A stretch of DNA of 64,000 bases from NCBI GenBank assembly GCA_045613945.1, contig JAZLBZ010000052.1, positions 1 through 64,000 of the forward strand. The letters run 5' to 3'. Shown in pieces: positions 51,288-60,281 of the stretch. A program made the position numbers and the translations under genes. This DNA is from HGM04593 sp045613945. Its GTDB lineage: Bacteria > Bacteroidota > Bacteroidia > Bacteroidales > Bacteroidaceae. The notes below the pieces were generated by a model. It was given only the letters and a program-made list of their open reading frames with translations, did not search any database and was not told the DNA's origin. Each line of letters starts with the position of its first letter. Positions within the stretch are counted from its first letter, which is position 1.

Positions 51288-52958
51288 TTAATCCTTTGTT
51301 AACAGCCAGCCGCCGGTTTGGGTGGCTTCAATTTCGAGTGCAATGCTGTTTGTGCTTATTGCATTGACAATGCCGCCGTTGATGTTTATGGCAACTCCTG
51401 ATGATAATGCATATTCATAGGCCTTTGCAATTAGCGTGCCGTCATTGATTGTGAAAATATCTGACTGTATGGCGCAACTCTTCTTGTCATCCTCAATATC
51501 TGTGTAGTTCTCACCTGTTGCAAGCAGGGTAACCTCGCCGCTGTTGATGATGACCTCGTTGTCGCAGTTGATGGCCTTAGAGCCTTTGCCCTTGCAGTCG
51601 ATGGCGACCTTGCTGTCTGTTATCTCAACATTGCCATTGCTCTTTATGCCGCCTGCCGATGTCTCGTCACTTGATACTGTGCCGTTGACAATGCCGGTGA
51701 GTTTGCCGCCAGTGATGGTAACGGTGCCGTCGCTGTTTATGATTTTTGAGCCGTTACCGTTGACAGTGGCCTCAATGATGCCTCCGCTTTGCGTGTAGTT
51801 GCGTGTGGTCTGTATTGCCGAACTCTTCTCGCCTGTTGTGGTAATTTTGATGAAACCACCTTTGATATATGCGTCGGGGATAACTGCAGGGTCGGGGTCT
51901 ACCTCGTCGTATACAACCTTGATGCCTTCGCCGCCCGATGTGATGTCTAGTTTGCCTGCCTCAATGGTAAGTGTGCCCTCGGTGCACTCAATGCCGTTGC
52001 TTGTGGCGTTGATGGTGATGTTGGGCGAATAGGCCTCGGTGCGGCCAATTATGAACTTCTCCTTGGTGCGGAATCCGTCCTTGGCTGCAGAGAGAATGTT
52101 GATGTTGCCGCCACGTACCATAATATAGTCGTCGCTACATATTGCATGGCCGCCATGGCTTGTTACGTTAAGCGTTCCTGTGCCGTTGGTGTAGCCGTCG
52201 AAAATAAGTTGTCCTTCACTGAAGAGTGTACCTTTTTGGTCCTCCTCCTCGCCATCGCTGCCAATAACGGGCGCGCTGTATGTTGTGCCGTCGCAAAGGG
52301 TGTTAGTCTTGCCGTTTACGATTGATGCATAGACGGTTTTGCCACTCTGTATGTTGATGGCCGGGCCTGCGGGGTTGGTGAGGGTGATGCCGCCAAACAG
52401 CAGACGGAACTTCTTCTCGCTATAAATCTTGAGCGAGCCGTTGCTGCATGTACCCTTAACTTGGTAACCTATTTTACTGAGCGTTGAATTGATTACAATG
52501 TGGCCGCCATTGATGGTGGCTGTGATACCGCTTGGCAGGGTGGTGGTTTTTACCCCTGTTTCGCTGAACATGATTGTGATGATGCGCGATGTGGAGTAGT
52601 TCTCGATGAAATCGCCATACTCGTCGGCAAGTTCGTCGGTGGGTACGGGTTGTGTTATCTCGTTGAAATTCTCCTTGTCGGCCGCATCAAATGCAACGGT
52701 GGGGTTGGTGTTTGGAATCAGTTCTGTGCCGCTGTTCGATGTGGGGGCAATGTTTGTTATCTTACTTGTGGCAAACTGGCTTGCCATGCGGTCTTCATGC
52801 TCAATGTAGATGAGTTGCTGTTGCTCATCGAATCTTATTTCACCGGCCTTTTTGGTGTCTACGGCCAGATATGTGCCGTTGCTGTTGTTAACGTACAGCA
52901 CTTGTGCCTGCGTAAAAGATGCTGCAAGCACCCCAATGAATAATAGTGCCTTTTTCAT
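51288..52958 (-). CDS. Cthe_2159-like carbohydrate-binding beta-helix protein
   Basis: 556 residues with a signal peptide (about 1-18). After a ~110-residue N-terminal region the protein consists of repeated short strands with GG/SG turns (ITATINGGHIVIN, LTIEAGKLDITSGGEGIKV, VTITGGKLTG, AININGGIVNA), the parallel beta-helix of the DUF4353 family. Its founding member Cthe_2159 of Clostridium thermocellum binds polygalacturonic acid and cellulose. DGFRTKEKF and GEGIKV segments resemble that family's conserved turns. Last gene of the VTC-DUF4956 operon; starts within the end of the sorting-domain gene (4-bp overlap). Confidence 0.8.
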   Translation of the reverse strand: MKKALLFIGVLAASFTQAQVLYVNNSNGTYLAVDTKKAGEIRFDEQQQLIYIEHEDRMASQFATSKITNIAPTSNSGTELIPNTNPTVAFDAADKENFNEITQPVPTDELADEYGDFIENYSTSRIITIMFSETGVKTTTLPSGITATINGGHIVINSTLSKIGYQVKGTCSNGSLKIYSEKKFRLLFGGITLTNPAGPAINIQSGKTVYASIVNGKTNTLCDGTTYSAPVIGSDGEEEDQKGTLFSEGQLIFDGYTNGTGTLNVTSHGGHAICSDDYIMVRGGNINILSAAKDGFRTKEKFIIGRTEAYSPNITINATSNGIECTEGTLTIEAGKLDITSGGEGIKVVYDEVDPDPAVIPDAYIKGGFIKITTTGEKSSAIQTTRNYTQSGGIIEATVNGNGSKIINSDGTVTITGGKLTGIVNGTVSSDETSAGGIKSNGNVEITDSKVAIDCKGKGSKAINCDNEVIINSGEVTLLATGENYTDIEDDKKSCAIQSDIFTINDGTLIAKAYEYALSSGVAININGGIVNAISTNSIALEIEATQTGGWLLTKD

Positions 52959-53413
52959 CTTTTGATTATTTTAGTTGTTCTTTCGTTTGCTTTCACAATG
53001 TAGATGCCCTGTGGCAGGCTGGCAATGCTTATCTTCTCGCCCATTGCGTTGATGCGCCTGGTGAGCAACTGCGTGCCTGTGAGGCTGTATATGACTACCA
53101 TTGAACCGGCTTCGCTGTTGATTGAAATTTCGTCGGATGAAATATAATCAACGAGTTTGTCATCCTGCGAATTTATGTCTGCAATTGATGACAGGTCGCT
53201 GAAGTATATTCGCTCAATGTCGCCCATTGAGGCACTGCTCTTGGTGCCGTCGGTCTGCTCAATATTTACGGTTGTGCCGTCAAAAGTGATTTGCTTGAGG
53301 TGCTCAAGAGTGAAAACCTTGTCCTCGCCTTCAACTGTCTTCACAACTATATGTTGTGCTGTGGCTGCAGTAGCAAGGGATATGAATGATATTATGAACA
53401 ATAGTTTTTTCAT
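52955..53413 (-). CDS. Small secreted protein with type-A sorting-like tail
   Basis: 152 residues: signal peptide (1-19), a domain with VVKTVEGEDKVFTLEHLKQITFDG and DIERIYFSD, then a C-terminal ~65 residues ending IASLPQGIYIVKANERTTKIIKR-like, the pattern of Bacteroidota type-A secretion tails. The first 60 residues of the beta-helix protein show the same FDEQQQLIYI/ITNI style, so the two may share an N-terminal module. Possibly a cell-surface partner of the downstream protein. Confidence 0.7.
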   Translation of the reverse strand: MKKLLFIISFISLATAATAQHIVVKTVEGEDKVFTLEHLKQITFDGTTVNIEQTDGTKSSASMGDIERIYFSDLSSIADINSQDDKLVDYISSDEISINSEAGSMVVIYSLTGTQLLTRRINAMGEKISIASLPQGIYIVKANERTTKIIKR

Positions 53414-53425
53414 AGTCTTGTTTTC

Positions 53426-54268
53426 TTAAAGGTCTATTGAGTACTCAAAACCAATTGCGTGTCCGTTGGCCTCGCCATTGACGTCCTCAAAGAGATAATA
53501 CAGAGATATAGAGTTGTCCTTGTTTATCTTGTAACTTGCGCCAAGGCGGTAGCGGAGCTTGTCATAACCCTTCCATTCGTCGAGGCGGGTGTAGAGTTCA
53601 ACCGATGCAAACGGGTTTACCTTGCAGTTGGGGATGTCGTACTTTACATTAAAGCGCGAACGCAAGGTGAGGTTGTGCTTTGCATCCTTTTCCTCTAAGG
53701 CTGTTTCTTCAAACAACTGATAGGAGTTGGGATCTAAGTCTTCACCTGTTGCAGATTTATATTCATATTTTGTTTCGTTTGTTGTGGCTGCACATGTGTG
53801 GGTATATTGTAGGCGTTCACGCAACCCGAATTCAAAACGCCCCACCTTGTACTCGCCGCTGATTGTGGCGTAGACGCGGTTACGTATTACCCAATAGTCG
53901 TGGTCAAAATTCCTGTTTTGTCCAATAAAAATATCATCTACCAACACGGAGTCTTTGAGTTTTGTCTCGCCGGGGTTGTGCTTGTAGTGGAACTGATATC
54001 CGATATTTGATTTCAACCATTTGAGAATCTTGTACTCAAACTTCACGCCGACTGCGGCACGCTCAACATTATTTACAAAATCGTAGGTGCGGAACTCGGC
54101 GTCGCCGACAATCTTGAACTTCTTGTTGATTTTCTTTGATGCCTCAACAGTTGCCCAGATGCCGAATTCATCCTCGCAGTTCTGTGCATTGGCGTTGCAT
54201 AGTGGTGCGAGCATGAACATTGCAACGAGCAATGCCAGTATGCCTTTATTCTTTAAGTTTGTATTCAT
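53426..54268 (-). CDS. DUF2490 family outer-membrane beta-barrel-like protein
   Basis: 280 residues with a signal peptide (1-29, cut near NANAQ). Alternating amphipathic strands with aromatic girdles (WATVEASKKINKKF, NIGYQFHYKH, LRYRLGASYKIN) and a terminal strand IGFEYSIDL suggest an outer-membrane barrel, as in DUF2490. Overlaps the end of the DUF4956 gene by 23 bp, so it is translationally coupled. Could be the outer-membrane part of the VTC-DUF4956 system. Confidence 0.78.
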   Translation of the reverse strand: MNTNLKNKGILALLVAMFMLAPLCNANAQNCEDEFGIWATVEASKKINKKFKIVGDAEFRTYDFVNNVERAAVGVKFEYKILKWLKSNIGYQFHYKHNPGETKLKDSVLVDDIFIGQNRNFDHDYWVIRNRVYATISGEYKVGRFEFGLRERLQYTHTCAATTNETKYEYKSATGEDLDPNSYQLFEETALEEKDAKHNLTLRSRFNVKYDIPNCKVNPFASVELYTRLDEWKGYDKLRYRLGASYKINKDNSISLYYLFEDVNGEANGHAIGFEYSIDL

Positions 54269-55118
54269 CTGTCGGGGTTTTAAGGGTTGTATCTACTGAA
54301 TTGTTTGCTTCGTTGCTCTTGTAATACATCTTTACAATTGCTGCGTCCTTGAGGAAATCGATGGCCCCCACCTCTACTTTGATGATGTTCAGGCCTGTAC
54401 GCTTTTCAAGGTCGGCAATGAGAGCCTCGCGCTTGTCGGGTGTGATGAGGCCGATGTTGTCGTACTTGATGACCTTGTATGAGTAGTGGCTGATGAGCAG
54501 TTTGCTCTCGCATACCCATATTGCCGCAACGAACAGTATGTTGATGATGATGACCTCGCCAATGCTCAACTCGCTGATTGTCAGTCCATTGATGGCACTC
54601 AGTGCTATAATGACGAACAGATAGGTCATCTCGCGTATTGCTATCTGCTCGGTGCGGTAGCGTATGATGCTGAACATGGCAAAGAGACCAAGTGCGATGC
54701 CGGCCTTGAGCTTGACGTCGCCCAGCACGTAGATGAGCATGAAGGTGCTTATGGCAATGAGTATGTATGTGAAGAAGAACTCGCCACGTTTGCACTTGGG
54801 GTAGTAGAGCCAGCGCACAACAATCATTATTGCAATGAGGTTGATGAGGAATGCCAGCAGCAGTTTTGTGACGTGGTCGGTGTCTATGAACTCGTCGCTC
54901 TGGCGCTTTTGCTTTACCGACACGGCCATCTTCTCGGGCTGGTCGAGGTCGTTGTCATAGTCAATGAATACATTGACCGCTTCGGCTTTCTCAATCTCTG
55001 ATGCAACGGCGCTTACGGCTTCGACTGCACCTGTTTCGGGTGCCTGGTTGCTCTTGACATTCTGTGCCTGGACAAATATTGTCGAGCAAATGAGTAGTAG
55101 GGTTGTTAAAAGTTTCAT
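54246..55118 (-). CDS. DUF4956 family membrane protein
   Basis: 290 residues: signal-like first helix (1-19), a ~70-residue extracytoplasmic part, then four to five membrane helices (~84-200) and a cytoplasmic C-terminal domain (KYDNIGLITPDKREALIADLEKR). GIALGLFAMFSIIRYRTEQI is the family hallmark. In many bacteria DUF4956 genes sit next to VTC-domain genes, as here (10 bp apart). Probably a transporter or channel partner of the polymerase; this is inference. Confidence 0.85.
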   Translation of the reverse strand: MKLLTTLLLICSTIFVQAQNVKSNQAPETGAVEAVSAVASEIEKAEAVNVFIDYDNDLDQPEKMAVSVKQKRQSDEFIDTDHVTKLLLAFLINLIAIMIVVRWLYYPKCKRGEFFFTYILIAISTFMLIYVLGDVKLKAGIALGLFAMFSIIRYRTEQIAIREMTYLFVIIALSAINGLTISELSIGEVIIINILFVAAIWVCESKLLISHYSYKVIKYDNIGLITPDKREALIADLEKRTGLNIIKVEVGAIDFLKDAAIVKMYYKSNEANNSVDTTLKTPTDEYKLKE

Positions 55119-55128
55119 TGTTATGGTT

Positions 55129-55893
55129 TTATCGTTTGTTTTCCATTTTGTTTATCATAGTAAGGCGTTCCTTGAAGTTGTTCCTCTTGAGCCTGTTGTT
55201 GGTGAATGCGCTGCCAATGCAGTACTTGCTGAAGCCGGAGCGCTTGATGCGTGTCTCGCGCAGCAGGTCCAATGCCGGCGAAGGGACGTTGCCGTCGCGC
55301 TTGAGTTCAATGATTGCTACGCGCTGCAACTGATGGCGTCCGTCGCTCTTCAAGTGATGGAAACGGAGGTCGAAGTCAATGGTCAGTCTCTCGCTCTTGC
55401 CGTAGTTGACCAGAGTGATGCGGCTGAACCAGTTTTCAATGACGGGTGAGATGTCGTCTATCGTGTACCAGGCATGCTTTGCCATAAATGGGACAATGCT
55501 TTCGCGCTCCTGTTCTATGGCATGGTGTCCTTTAATGGATATGCGCTTCTTCTTGGTGCGGCCGTGATTGTTCTTGTTCTTTATTTCGAAGAAGGTGTCG
55601 TTGCTGTCAAGGTAAGTGCGCACGCGAATTTTCTCCCTCACTTGGCGCCCTGCATGGTGTATGCCGTACATCTGGTAGTCATTGGTGTCGAAATAGGTGG
55701 TGTGGTAGTTTGCGATGCGCTTGCCGTTAATTTCCTGAATATAGTACTTGCCCTTGACTGCAAGCAAGAACGAGTGCAGTTGCTCAAGAGTGGCCACAAA
55801 TTTTGTGTCCGTCCTGTTCATAAGCTTGATACCCGACATCTCTTCGAGTGTAATCGGAGGCAGCAGGAGTGTCTTTTCGGCGATATTCTCCAT
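55129..55893 (-). CDS. VTC domain protein (polyphosphate polymerase-like)
   Basis: 254 residues from the ATG at 55893 (MENIAEKTLLLPP). The tunnel-fold pattern of VTC/CYTH-type enzymes is visible: NRTDTKFVA, NYHTTYFDTNDYQMYGIHHAG, REKIRVRTY, FFEIKNKNNHGRTKKKR, RLTIDFDLRF and AIIELKRDG, with alternating basic and acidic residues facing the tunnel. Yeast Vtc4 makes polyphosphate from ATP; in bacteria the product is usually untested. First gene of the five-gene operon with its own promoter. Confidence 0.85.
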   Translation of the reverse strand: MENIAEKTLLLPPITLEEMSGIKLMNRTDTKFVATLEQLHSFLLAVKGKYYIQEINGKRIANYHTTYFDTNDYQMYGIHHAGRQVREKIRVRTYLDSNDTFFEIKNKNNHGRTKKKRISIKGHHAIEQERESIVPFMAKHAWYTIDDISPVIENWFSRITLVNYGKSERLTIDFDLRFHHLKSDGRHQLQRVAIIELKRDGNVPSPALDLLRETRIKRSGFSKYCIGSAFTNNRLKRNNFKERLTMINKMENKR

Positions 55894-55925
55894 AGTTTTC
55901 TTTTTGAGCACAATACTCTCTTTTA

Positions 55926-55955
55926 CAAAAATAGATAAAATTATTTAATGTGCAA
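55926..55955 (-). promoter_or_regulatory. Promoter of the VTC-DUF4956 operon
   Basis: On the minus strand TTG (55953-55955), 19-bp spacer, TATTTTTG (55926-55933). It supports the start at 55893 rather than 55911. Confidence 0.6.
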
Positions 55956-56028
55956 CCCGCTTTTGTATGTTTTAACTAATGTATTAAGCAAAACGGTTGT
56001 CTTGATGGGTCAAAAGGCCTGTTTTTCT

Positions 56029-56060
56029 TTTGTATCTTGCAAAGGATTTTCGTATCTTCG
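56029..56060 (+). promoter_or_regulatory. Promoter of the HD hydrolase gene
   Basis: TTTG (56029-56032), 20-bp spacer, TATCTTCG (56053-56060). The ATG at 56085 follows 24 bp later. Confidence 0.65.
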
Positions 56061-56084
56061 GTACGTAATTGAAACTTGTGTCTT

Positions 56085-56633
56085 ATGGATGGAATAAATG
56101 TAAAAGAGATTATCGATTTCTATTACCCCGAGGATAATGAATTGAAAAATATTTACATCAAGCACGCTGTGAATGTGACAGAACTCGCTCTTGAAATGGC
56201 AAGAAAACATCCCGAACTGGGCATTGATCTGCAATTTGTGGAAGAGGCTGCCATGCTGCACGATTTGGGAATTTTCCTTACCGATGCGCCACGTATATTC
56301 TGTTGTGGCAGTGAACCTTATCTCTGTCATGGCTATCTTGGCGCGCAGTTGCTGCGCTCTCGTGGATATGAGCGGCACGCGAGGGTTTGCGAGCGCCATA
56401 CCGGAACAGGACTGACAAAGGCAGCGATAGTTGAGAACGGATGGAATTTACCGGTAAAGGATTTTGTCCCCGAGACTTTGGAGGAGCAACTCATTTGCTT
56501 TGCCGACAAATTCTATTCAAAGACAAAGTATCTTGAGACGCCGCGTACGCTTGAACAGGTGGTTGAGAGTATGGCCCGGATTTCGCCCGAGTCGGCAGCG
56601 AAGGTACAGGAGTGGTCCAGGATGTTTATGTAG
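56085..56633 (+). CDS. HD domain phosphohydrolase
   Basis: 182 residues from the ATG at 56085 (MDGINVKEII). The metal set is His27 (KHAVNVTELAL), the HD pair at 59-60 (MLHDLGIF), a further His in CHGYLGAQLLR and Asp in CFADKFYSK. Proteins of this size act as nucleotide or cyclic-nucleotide phosphohydrolases; substrate unknown. Monocistronic. Confidence 0.85.
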   Translation: MDGINVKEIIDFYYPEDNELKNIYIKHAVNVTELALEMARKHPELGIDLQFVEEAAMLHDLGIFLTDAPRIFCCGSEPYLCHGYLGAQLLRSRGYERHARVCERHTGTGLTKAAIVENGWNLPVKDFVPETLEEQLICFADKFYSKTKYLETPRTLEQVVESMARISPESAAKVQEWSRMFM

Positions 56634-56765
56634 GCATTACGGGGCCTAAAGGACGAAAAGGACGAAAAGGCGACAATGTAGGTGCGGACTGCTTCTCACG
56701 CGCGCGTTTTTAAGTTATTAGCATTTTTTTTATCTTAAAAATAGAAAAACCTCCTTTTTATTTAG

Positions 56766-56773
56766 TAATTTTG
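56766..56773 (+). promoter_or_regulatory. -7 promoter element of lptD
   Basis: TAATTTTG fits TAnnTTTG, 24 bp before the ATG. Confidence 0.5.
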
Positions 56774-56797
56774 CCTTTTGTATTGATGAAAGGCTAA

Positions 56798-59545
56798 ATG
56801 AAGGATAAGGCATTGGGTTTTCTGTTGGCAATGATGTTGTACTTGGCCGCCTCTATTGGGGTGTCGGCCAACAATTTGTCGTTTTTGCCCGGTGCTGTTC
56901 CCTTTATGCTGCAGGATACGCTGCTTGTCGATACACTGGCCGCCGACACGTTGGCTGTGGCGGTTGATTCCCTAAAGACAACTAAACCAAAGAAGGATGC
57001 AATTGATGCTCCGGTATTCTATGAGAGTACAGACTCAATGGTGTGGTCAACCAACGGTAATGCGTTCCTGTATGGTAGCGGCAAGGTTGTCTATGACAAG
57101 ATTGAACTGACAGCCGATATTATCTCAATGAACATGGACAGCAGTATTGTCCACGCTTTTGGTCGTGCCGATTCTGCAGGCGTTGTGACTGGCTTTCCTG
57201 TCTTTGTGGATGGCGGAACACCCTACGAGTCGGAGCGGATGAGTTATAATTTCAAGAACCGCAAGGGATTCATCAGTAATGTATATACCCAGCAGGGTGA
57301 TGGATTCCTCATGGGCGGCAAGACCAAGAAGGATTCTACCAATGTCTTTTATTCGCAGGACGGTATGTACACGACTTGCGATGCCGAGCATCCTCATTTC
57401 TACATAAAGCTTACCAGGGCAAAGGTGCGCCCCAAGAAGGATGTTGTCTCGGGCCCTCTGTATATGGTGGTGGAGGATGTGCCCTTGCCGCTGGCATTGC
57501 CTTTCGGTTATTTTCCGTTTACAAGCAAGTATTCGTCGGGAATAATCATGCCTTCATATGGTGATGAACTTGAACGAGGCTTTTATTTGCGTGATGGAGG
57601 ATACTATTTTGCCATAAGCGACAAATTTGACCTGAAACTGACGGGTGAGATATATACCAAAGGTTCTTGGGGAGTTGGAGCGGCATCATCTTATGCTAAG
57701 CGCTATAAGTACTCGGGTAGCGTGAACCTCAGTTATCTTGTTACAAAAAACGGAGAAAAGGGCTTGCCCGACTATACGGTCAGCAAGAACTTCAGGATTG
57801 GATGGAGTCACAGGCAGGATGCAAAGGCGCACCCAAACAGCAATTTCTCGGCAAGCGTGAATTTCTCAACTGCGAACTATGAGCGTTCGAATCTTACCAG
57901 TCTTTATAACCCGGTGCTCAGTTCACAGAGTGTGAGGACTTCGAGTGTGAGCTATTCGCGCACATTCCCGTCCATAGGACTCACTTTGTCGACGTCAATG
58001 AACGTGTCGCAGAATGTGAAGGACTCAATAATATCATTGAACTTCCCCAGTCTGAATGTCTCTCTGTCAAAGAAATATCCTTTCAAGCGCAAGAAAAGAA
58101 TGGGCGACGAGCGCTGGTATGAGAAGATTGCATTGTCATATAGCGGTCAGTTCAACAATAGCATATCGGCCAAAGAGTATGAAATCCTGAAATCGGATTT
58201 GTTGACAGACTGGAGCAATGGCGTGAAGCATAACATTCCAATCAGCGCGACATTCCAACTGTTTGACCATATAAACATCACACCAAGTTTTAACTATACC
58301 GAGCGTTGGTACTTCAAGAAGGTTAACCAGTCGTGGAGCGAGATGACGAACAGCGTGGTGCGCGATACTGTGGGCGGCTTTTACAGGGTATATAACTTCA
58401 ATCTTTCGGTTTCGGCAAACACCACGCTCTACGGTTTCTACAAGCCGGCAAGTTTCATAAAGAACAGCAGGGTGCATGCGGTGCGCCATGTCTTCAAACC
58501 GTCGCTATCATTCAGTTATGCTCCTGATTTTGGCAATGAATGGTTTGGCTTCTATGATACTTATGTCTACACTGATGAAAAGGGCGAGGTCCGTACAGTG
58601 GAGTATTCTCCTTATCAGGGTGCAATGTATGGCATTCCCTCAAAAGGCAGGACTGGTAGTGTGTCGTTGAATGTCAGCAACAATGTCGAGATGAAATGGC
58701 GCACAAAGAACGACTCTTTGAAGAAGATTAGTATCATTGATGAAATCGGAGGCTCGCTCTCGTACAATCTTGCGGCAAAGACAAAGCCCTGGAGTAACCT
58801 GAATACCCGTTTAAGGCTGAAATTGACAAAGAATTATACTTTCAACTTCAATGCTACATGGGCAACATATGCCTATGAATTCAATGACAAGGGACAGGTT
58901 GTTGTGGGCGACAGGACAGAGTGGTCGTATGGCCGTTTTGGCCGTTTCCAGGGAATGAGCCATAACTTGTCATATACATTGAATAACCGTACTTTCGTGA
59001 GAATGAAGGAGTGGTTCAAGAGTAAGTTTGGAGGTGAAAAGGACGAGGAGGGAGAACTCGCCTCGGGCGATAAAAAACCGGATGCTGCAGCAGGTGAGAT
59101 GAAGGGCGGGCGTAATGCCGGCAAAAAGGCAAAGAAGGCCGATGTGGATGACGATGGCTATATGCCGTTCAAGTTCCCCTGGAGTTTATCATTGTCATAT
59201 GGTATAACGATGTCTGAGAATAGGGGAGCCGAAATTAATCTGAAAACGATGCGCTATCCATATATGTTCACCCAGAACCTGAATATTTCGGGTAATATCG
59301 GAATATCGGATAACTGGCGCATAAACTTTACGTCGGGATACAATTTCGAACATCGCAAGCTTACAACTACTACAATGAACATATCGCGCGACTTGCACTG
59401 CTTTGAGATGTCGTGTGGTATTGTGCTTGCGCCTTATACGTCGTTCAATTTCTGTTTTAGAGCAACGTCGCAGATGCTTGCCGATGCCCTCAAGATTGAG
59501 AAACGAAGCAGCCAGAGTTCAAATGTACAGTGGTATAACGACTGA
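56798..59545 (+). CDS. lptD: LPS-assembly protein LptD (Bacteroidota type)
   Basis: 915 residues with a signal peptide (about 1-24). The N-terminal OstA-like beta-jellyroll (~70-230: NAFLYGSGKVVYDKIELTADIISMN, GTPYESERMSYNFKNRKG) is followed by the family block PLPLALPFGYFPF and a large C-terminal barrel of alternating strands. It inserts LPS or lipooligosaccharide into the outer membrane. A low-complexity charged stretch (~745-790, rich in Lys, Glu, Gly, Ala) interrupts the barrel and probably forms a long surface or periplasmic loop. Start chosen because a signal peptide follows directly. Confidence 0.9.
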   Translation: MKDKALGFLLAMMLYLAASIGVSANNLSFLPGAVPFMLQDTLLVDTLAADTLAVAVDSLKTTKPKKDAIDAPVFYESTDSMVWSTNGNAFLYGSGKVVYDKIELTADIISMNMDSSIVHAFGRADSAGVVTGFPVFVDGGTPYESERMSYNFKNRKGFISNVYTQQGDGFLMGGKTKKDSTNVFYSQDGMYTTCDAEHPHFYIKLTRAKVRPKKDVVSGPLYMVVEDVPLPLALPFGYFPFTSKYSSGIIMPSYGDELERGFYLRDGGYYFAISDKFDLKLTGEIYTKGSWGVGAASSYAKRYKYSGSVNLSYLVTKNGEKGLPDYTVSKNFRIGWSHRQDAKAHPNSNFSASVNFSTANYERSNLTSLYNPVLSSQSVRTSSVSYSRTFPSIGLTLSTSMNVSQNVKDSIISLNFPSLNVSLSKKYPFKRKKRMGDERWYEKIALSYSGQFNNSISAKEYEILKSDLLTDWSNGVKHNIPISATFQLFDHINITPSFNYTERWYFKKVNQSWSEMTNSVVRDTVGGFYRVYNFNLSVSANTTLYGFYKPASFIKNSRVHAVRHVFKPSLSFSYAPDFGNEWFGFYDTYVYTDEKGEVRTVEYSPYQGAMYGIPSKGRTGSVSLNVSNNVEMKWRTKNDSLKKISIIDEIGGSLSYNLAAKTKPWSNLNTRLRLKLTKNYTFNFNATWATYAYEFNDKGQVVVGDRTEWSYGRFGRFQGMSHNLSYTLNNRTFVRMKEWFKSKFGGEKDEEGELASGDKKPDAAAGEMKGGRNAGKKAKKADVDDDGYMPFKFPWSLSLSYGITMSENRGAEINLKTMRYPYMFTQNLNISGNIGISDNWRINFTSGYNFEHRKLTTTTMNISRDLHCFEMSCGIVLAPYTSFNFCFRATSQMLADALKIEKRSSQSSNVQWYND

Positions 59546-59550
59546 TATAA

Positions 59551-59596
59551 TATACAATAATGGCGCCTGTCGCATGACGGGCGCCATTATTGTATA
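59551..59596. terminator. Bidirectional terminator between lptD and ung
   Basis: TATACAATAATGGCGCC pairs with its complement at 59580-59596 around a 12-nt loop that can itself pair (GTC/GAC). Confidence 0.88.
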
Positions 59597-59609
59597 TCTT
59601 ATGTAATAG

Positions 59610-60275
59610 TTACCAGATTATCTCGCTTTTTCCCTGCTCCTTCAGGTATTCGTTTGCTGTGCTGAAATGGTGGTTCCCGAAGAATCCTTGATATGCCGAC
59701 AGGGGTGAGGGGTGGGGTGACGAGAGTACAAGGTGCCTGCTGCGGTCAATGAATGCACCCTTTTTCTGTGCATAACTTCCCCAAAGGATGAATACTATGC
59801 CGTTGCGGCGCGATGCCAGTTCGCGTATGGCAGCGTCGGTGAACTCTTCCCAACCGCGTTTCTGATGCGAGCCAGCCTGCGCGGCGCGCACTGTCAGTGT
59901 GGCATTAAGCAGCAGTACGCCCTGATCGCTCCAGCGTGTGAGGTCGCCGTCCTGTGGAATGGGGGTGCCCAAGTCGTTCTGAATCTCCTTGAAGATATTT
60001 AGCAATGATGGTGGAAAGGCAACTCCTTTGTTTACTGAGAAACAGAGCCCGTTAGCCTGTCCCGCACCGTGATAGGGGTCTTGTCCAAGTATCACCACTT
60101 TTACCTTGTCGAACGGGCAGTGCTCAAAAGCATTGAATATTAGTCTCGCAGGCGGGTATATTGGAGTGTTGCCGTTGTATTCCTCTTTTACAAATTGTGT
60201 GAGTCTTGCAAAATAATCCTTCTTGAATTCGTCAACAAGTACCTCTTTCCAGCCCTGCTCAATCTTTACGTCCAT
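59610..60275 (-). CDS. ung: Uracil-DNA glycosylase
   Basis: 221 residues. VVILGQDPYHGAGQANGLCFSV holds the catalytic Asp; LLLNATLTVR and the His loop SSPHPSPLSAYQGFFG complete family 1. It removes uracil from DNA as the first step of base excision repair. Starts 6 bp after asnA. Confidence 0.97.
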   Translation of the reverse strand: MDVKIEQGWKEVLVDEFKKDYFARLTQFVKEEYNGNTPIYPPARLIFNAFEHCPFDKVKVVILGQDPYHGAGQANGLCFSVNKGVAFPPSLLNIFKEIQNDLGTPIPQDGDLTRWSDQGVLLLNATLTVRAAQAGSHQKRGWEEFTDAAIRELASRRNGIVFILWGSYAQKKGAFIDRSRHLVLSSPHPSPLSAYQGFFGNHHFSTANEYLKEQGKSEIIW

Positions 60276-60281
60276 ATATTA

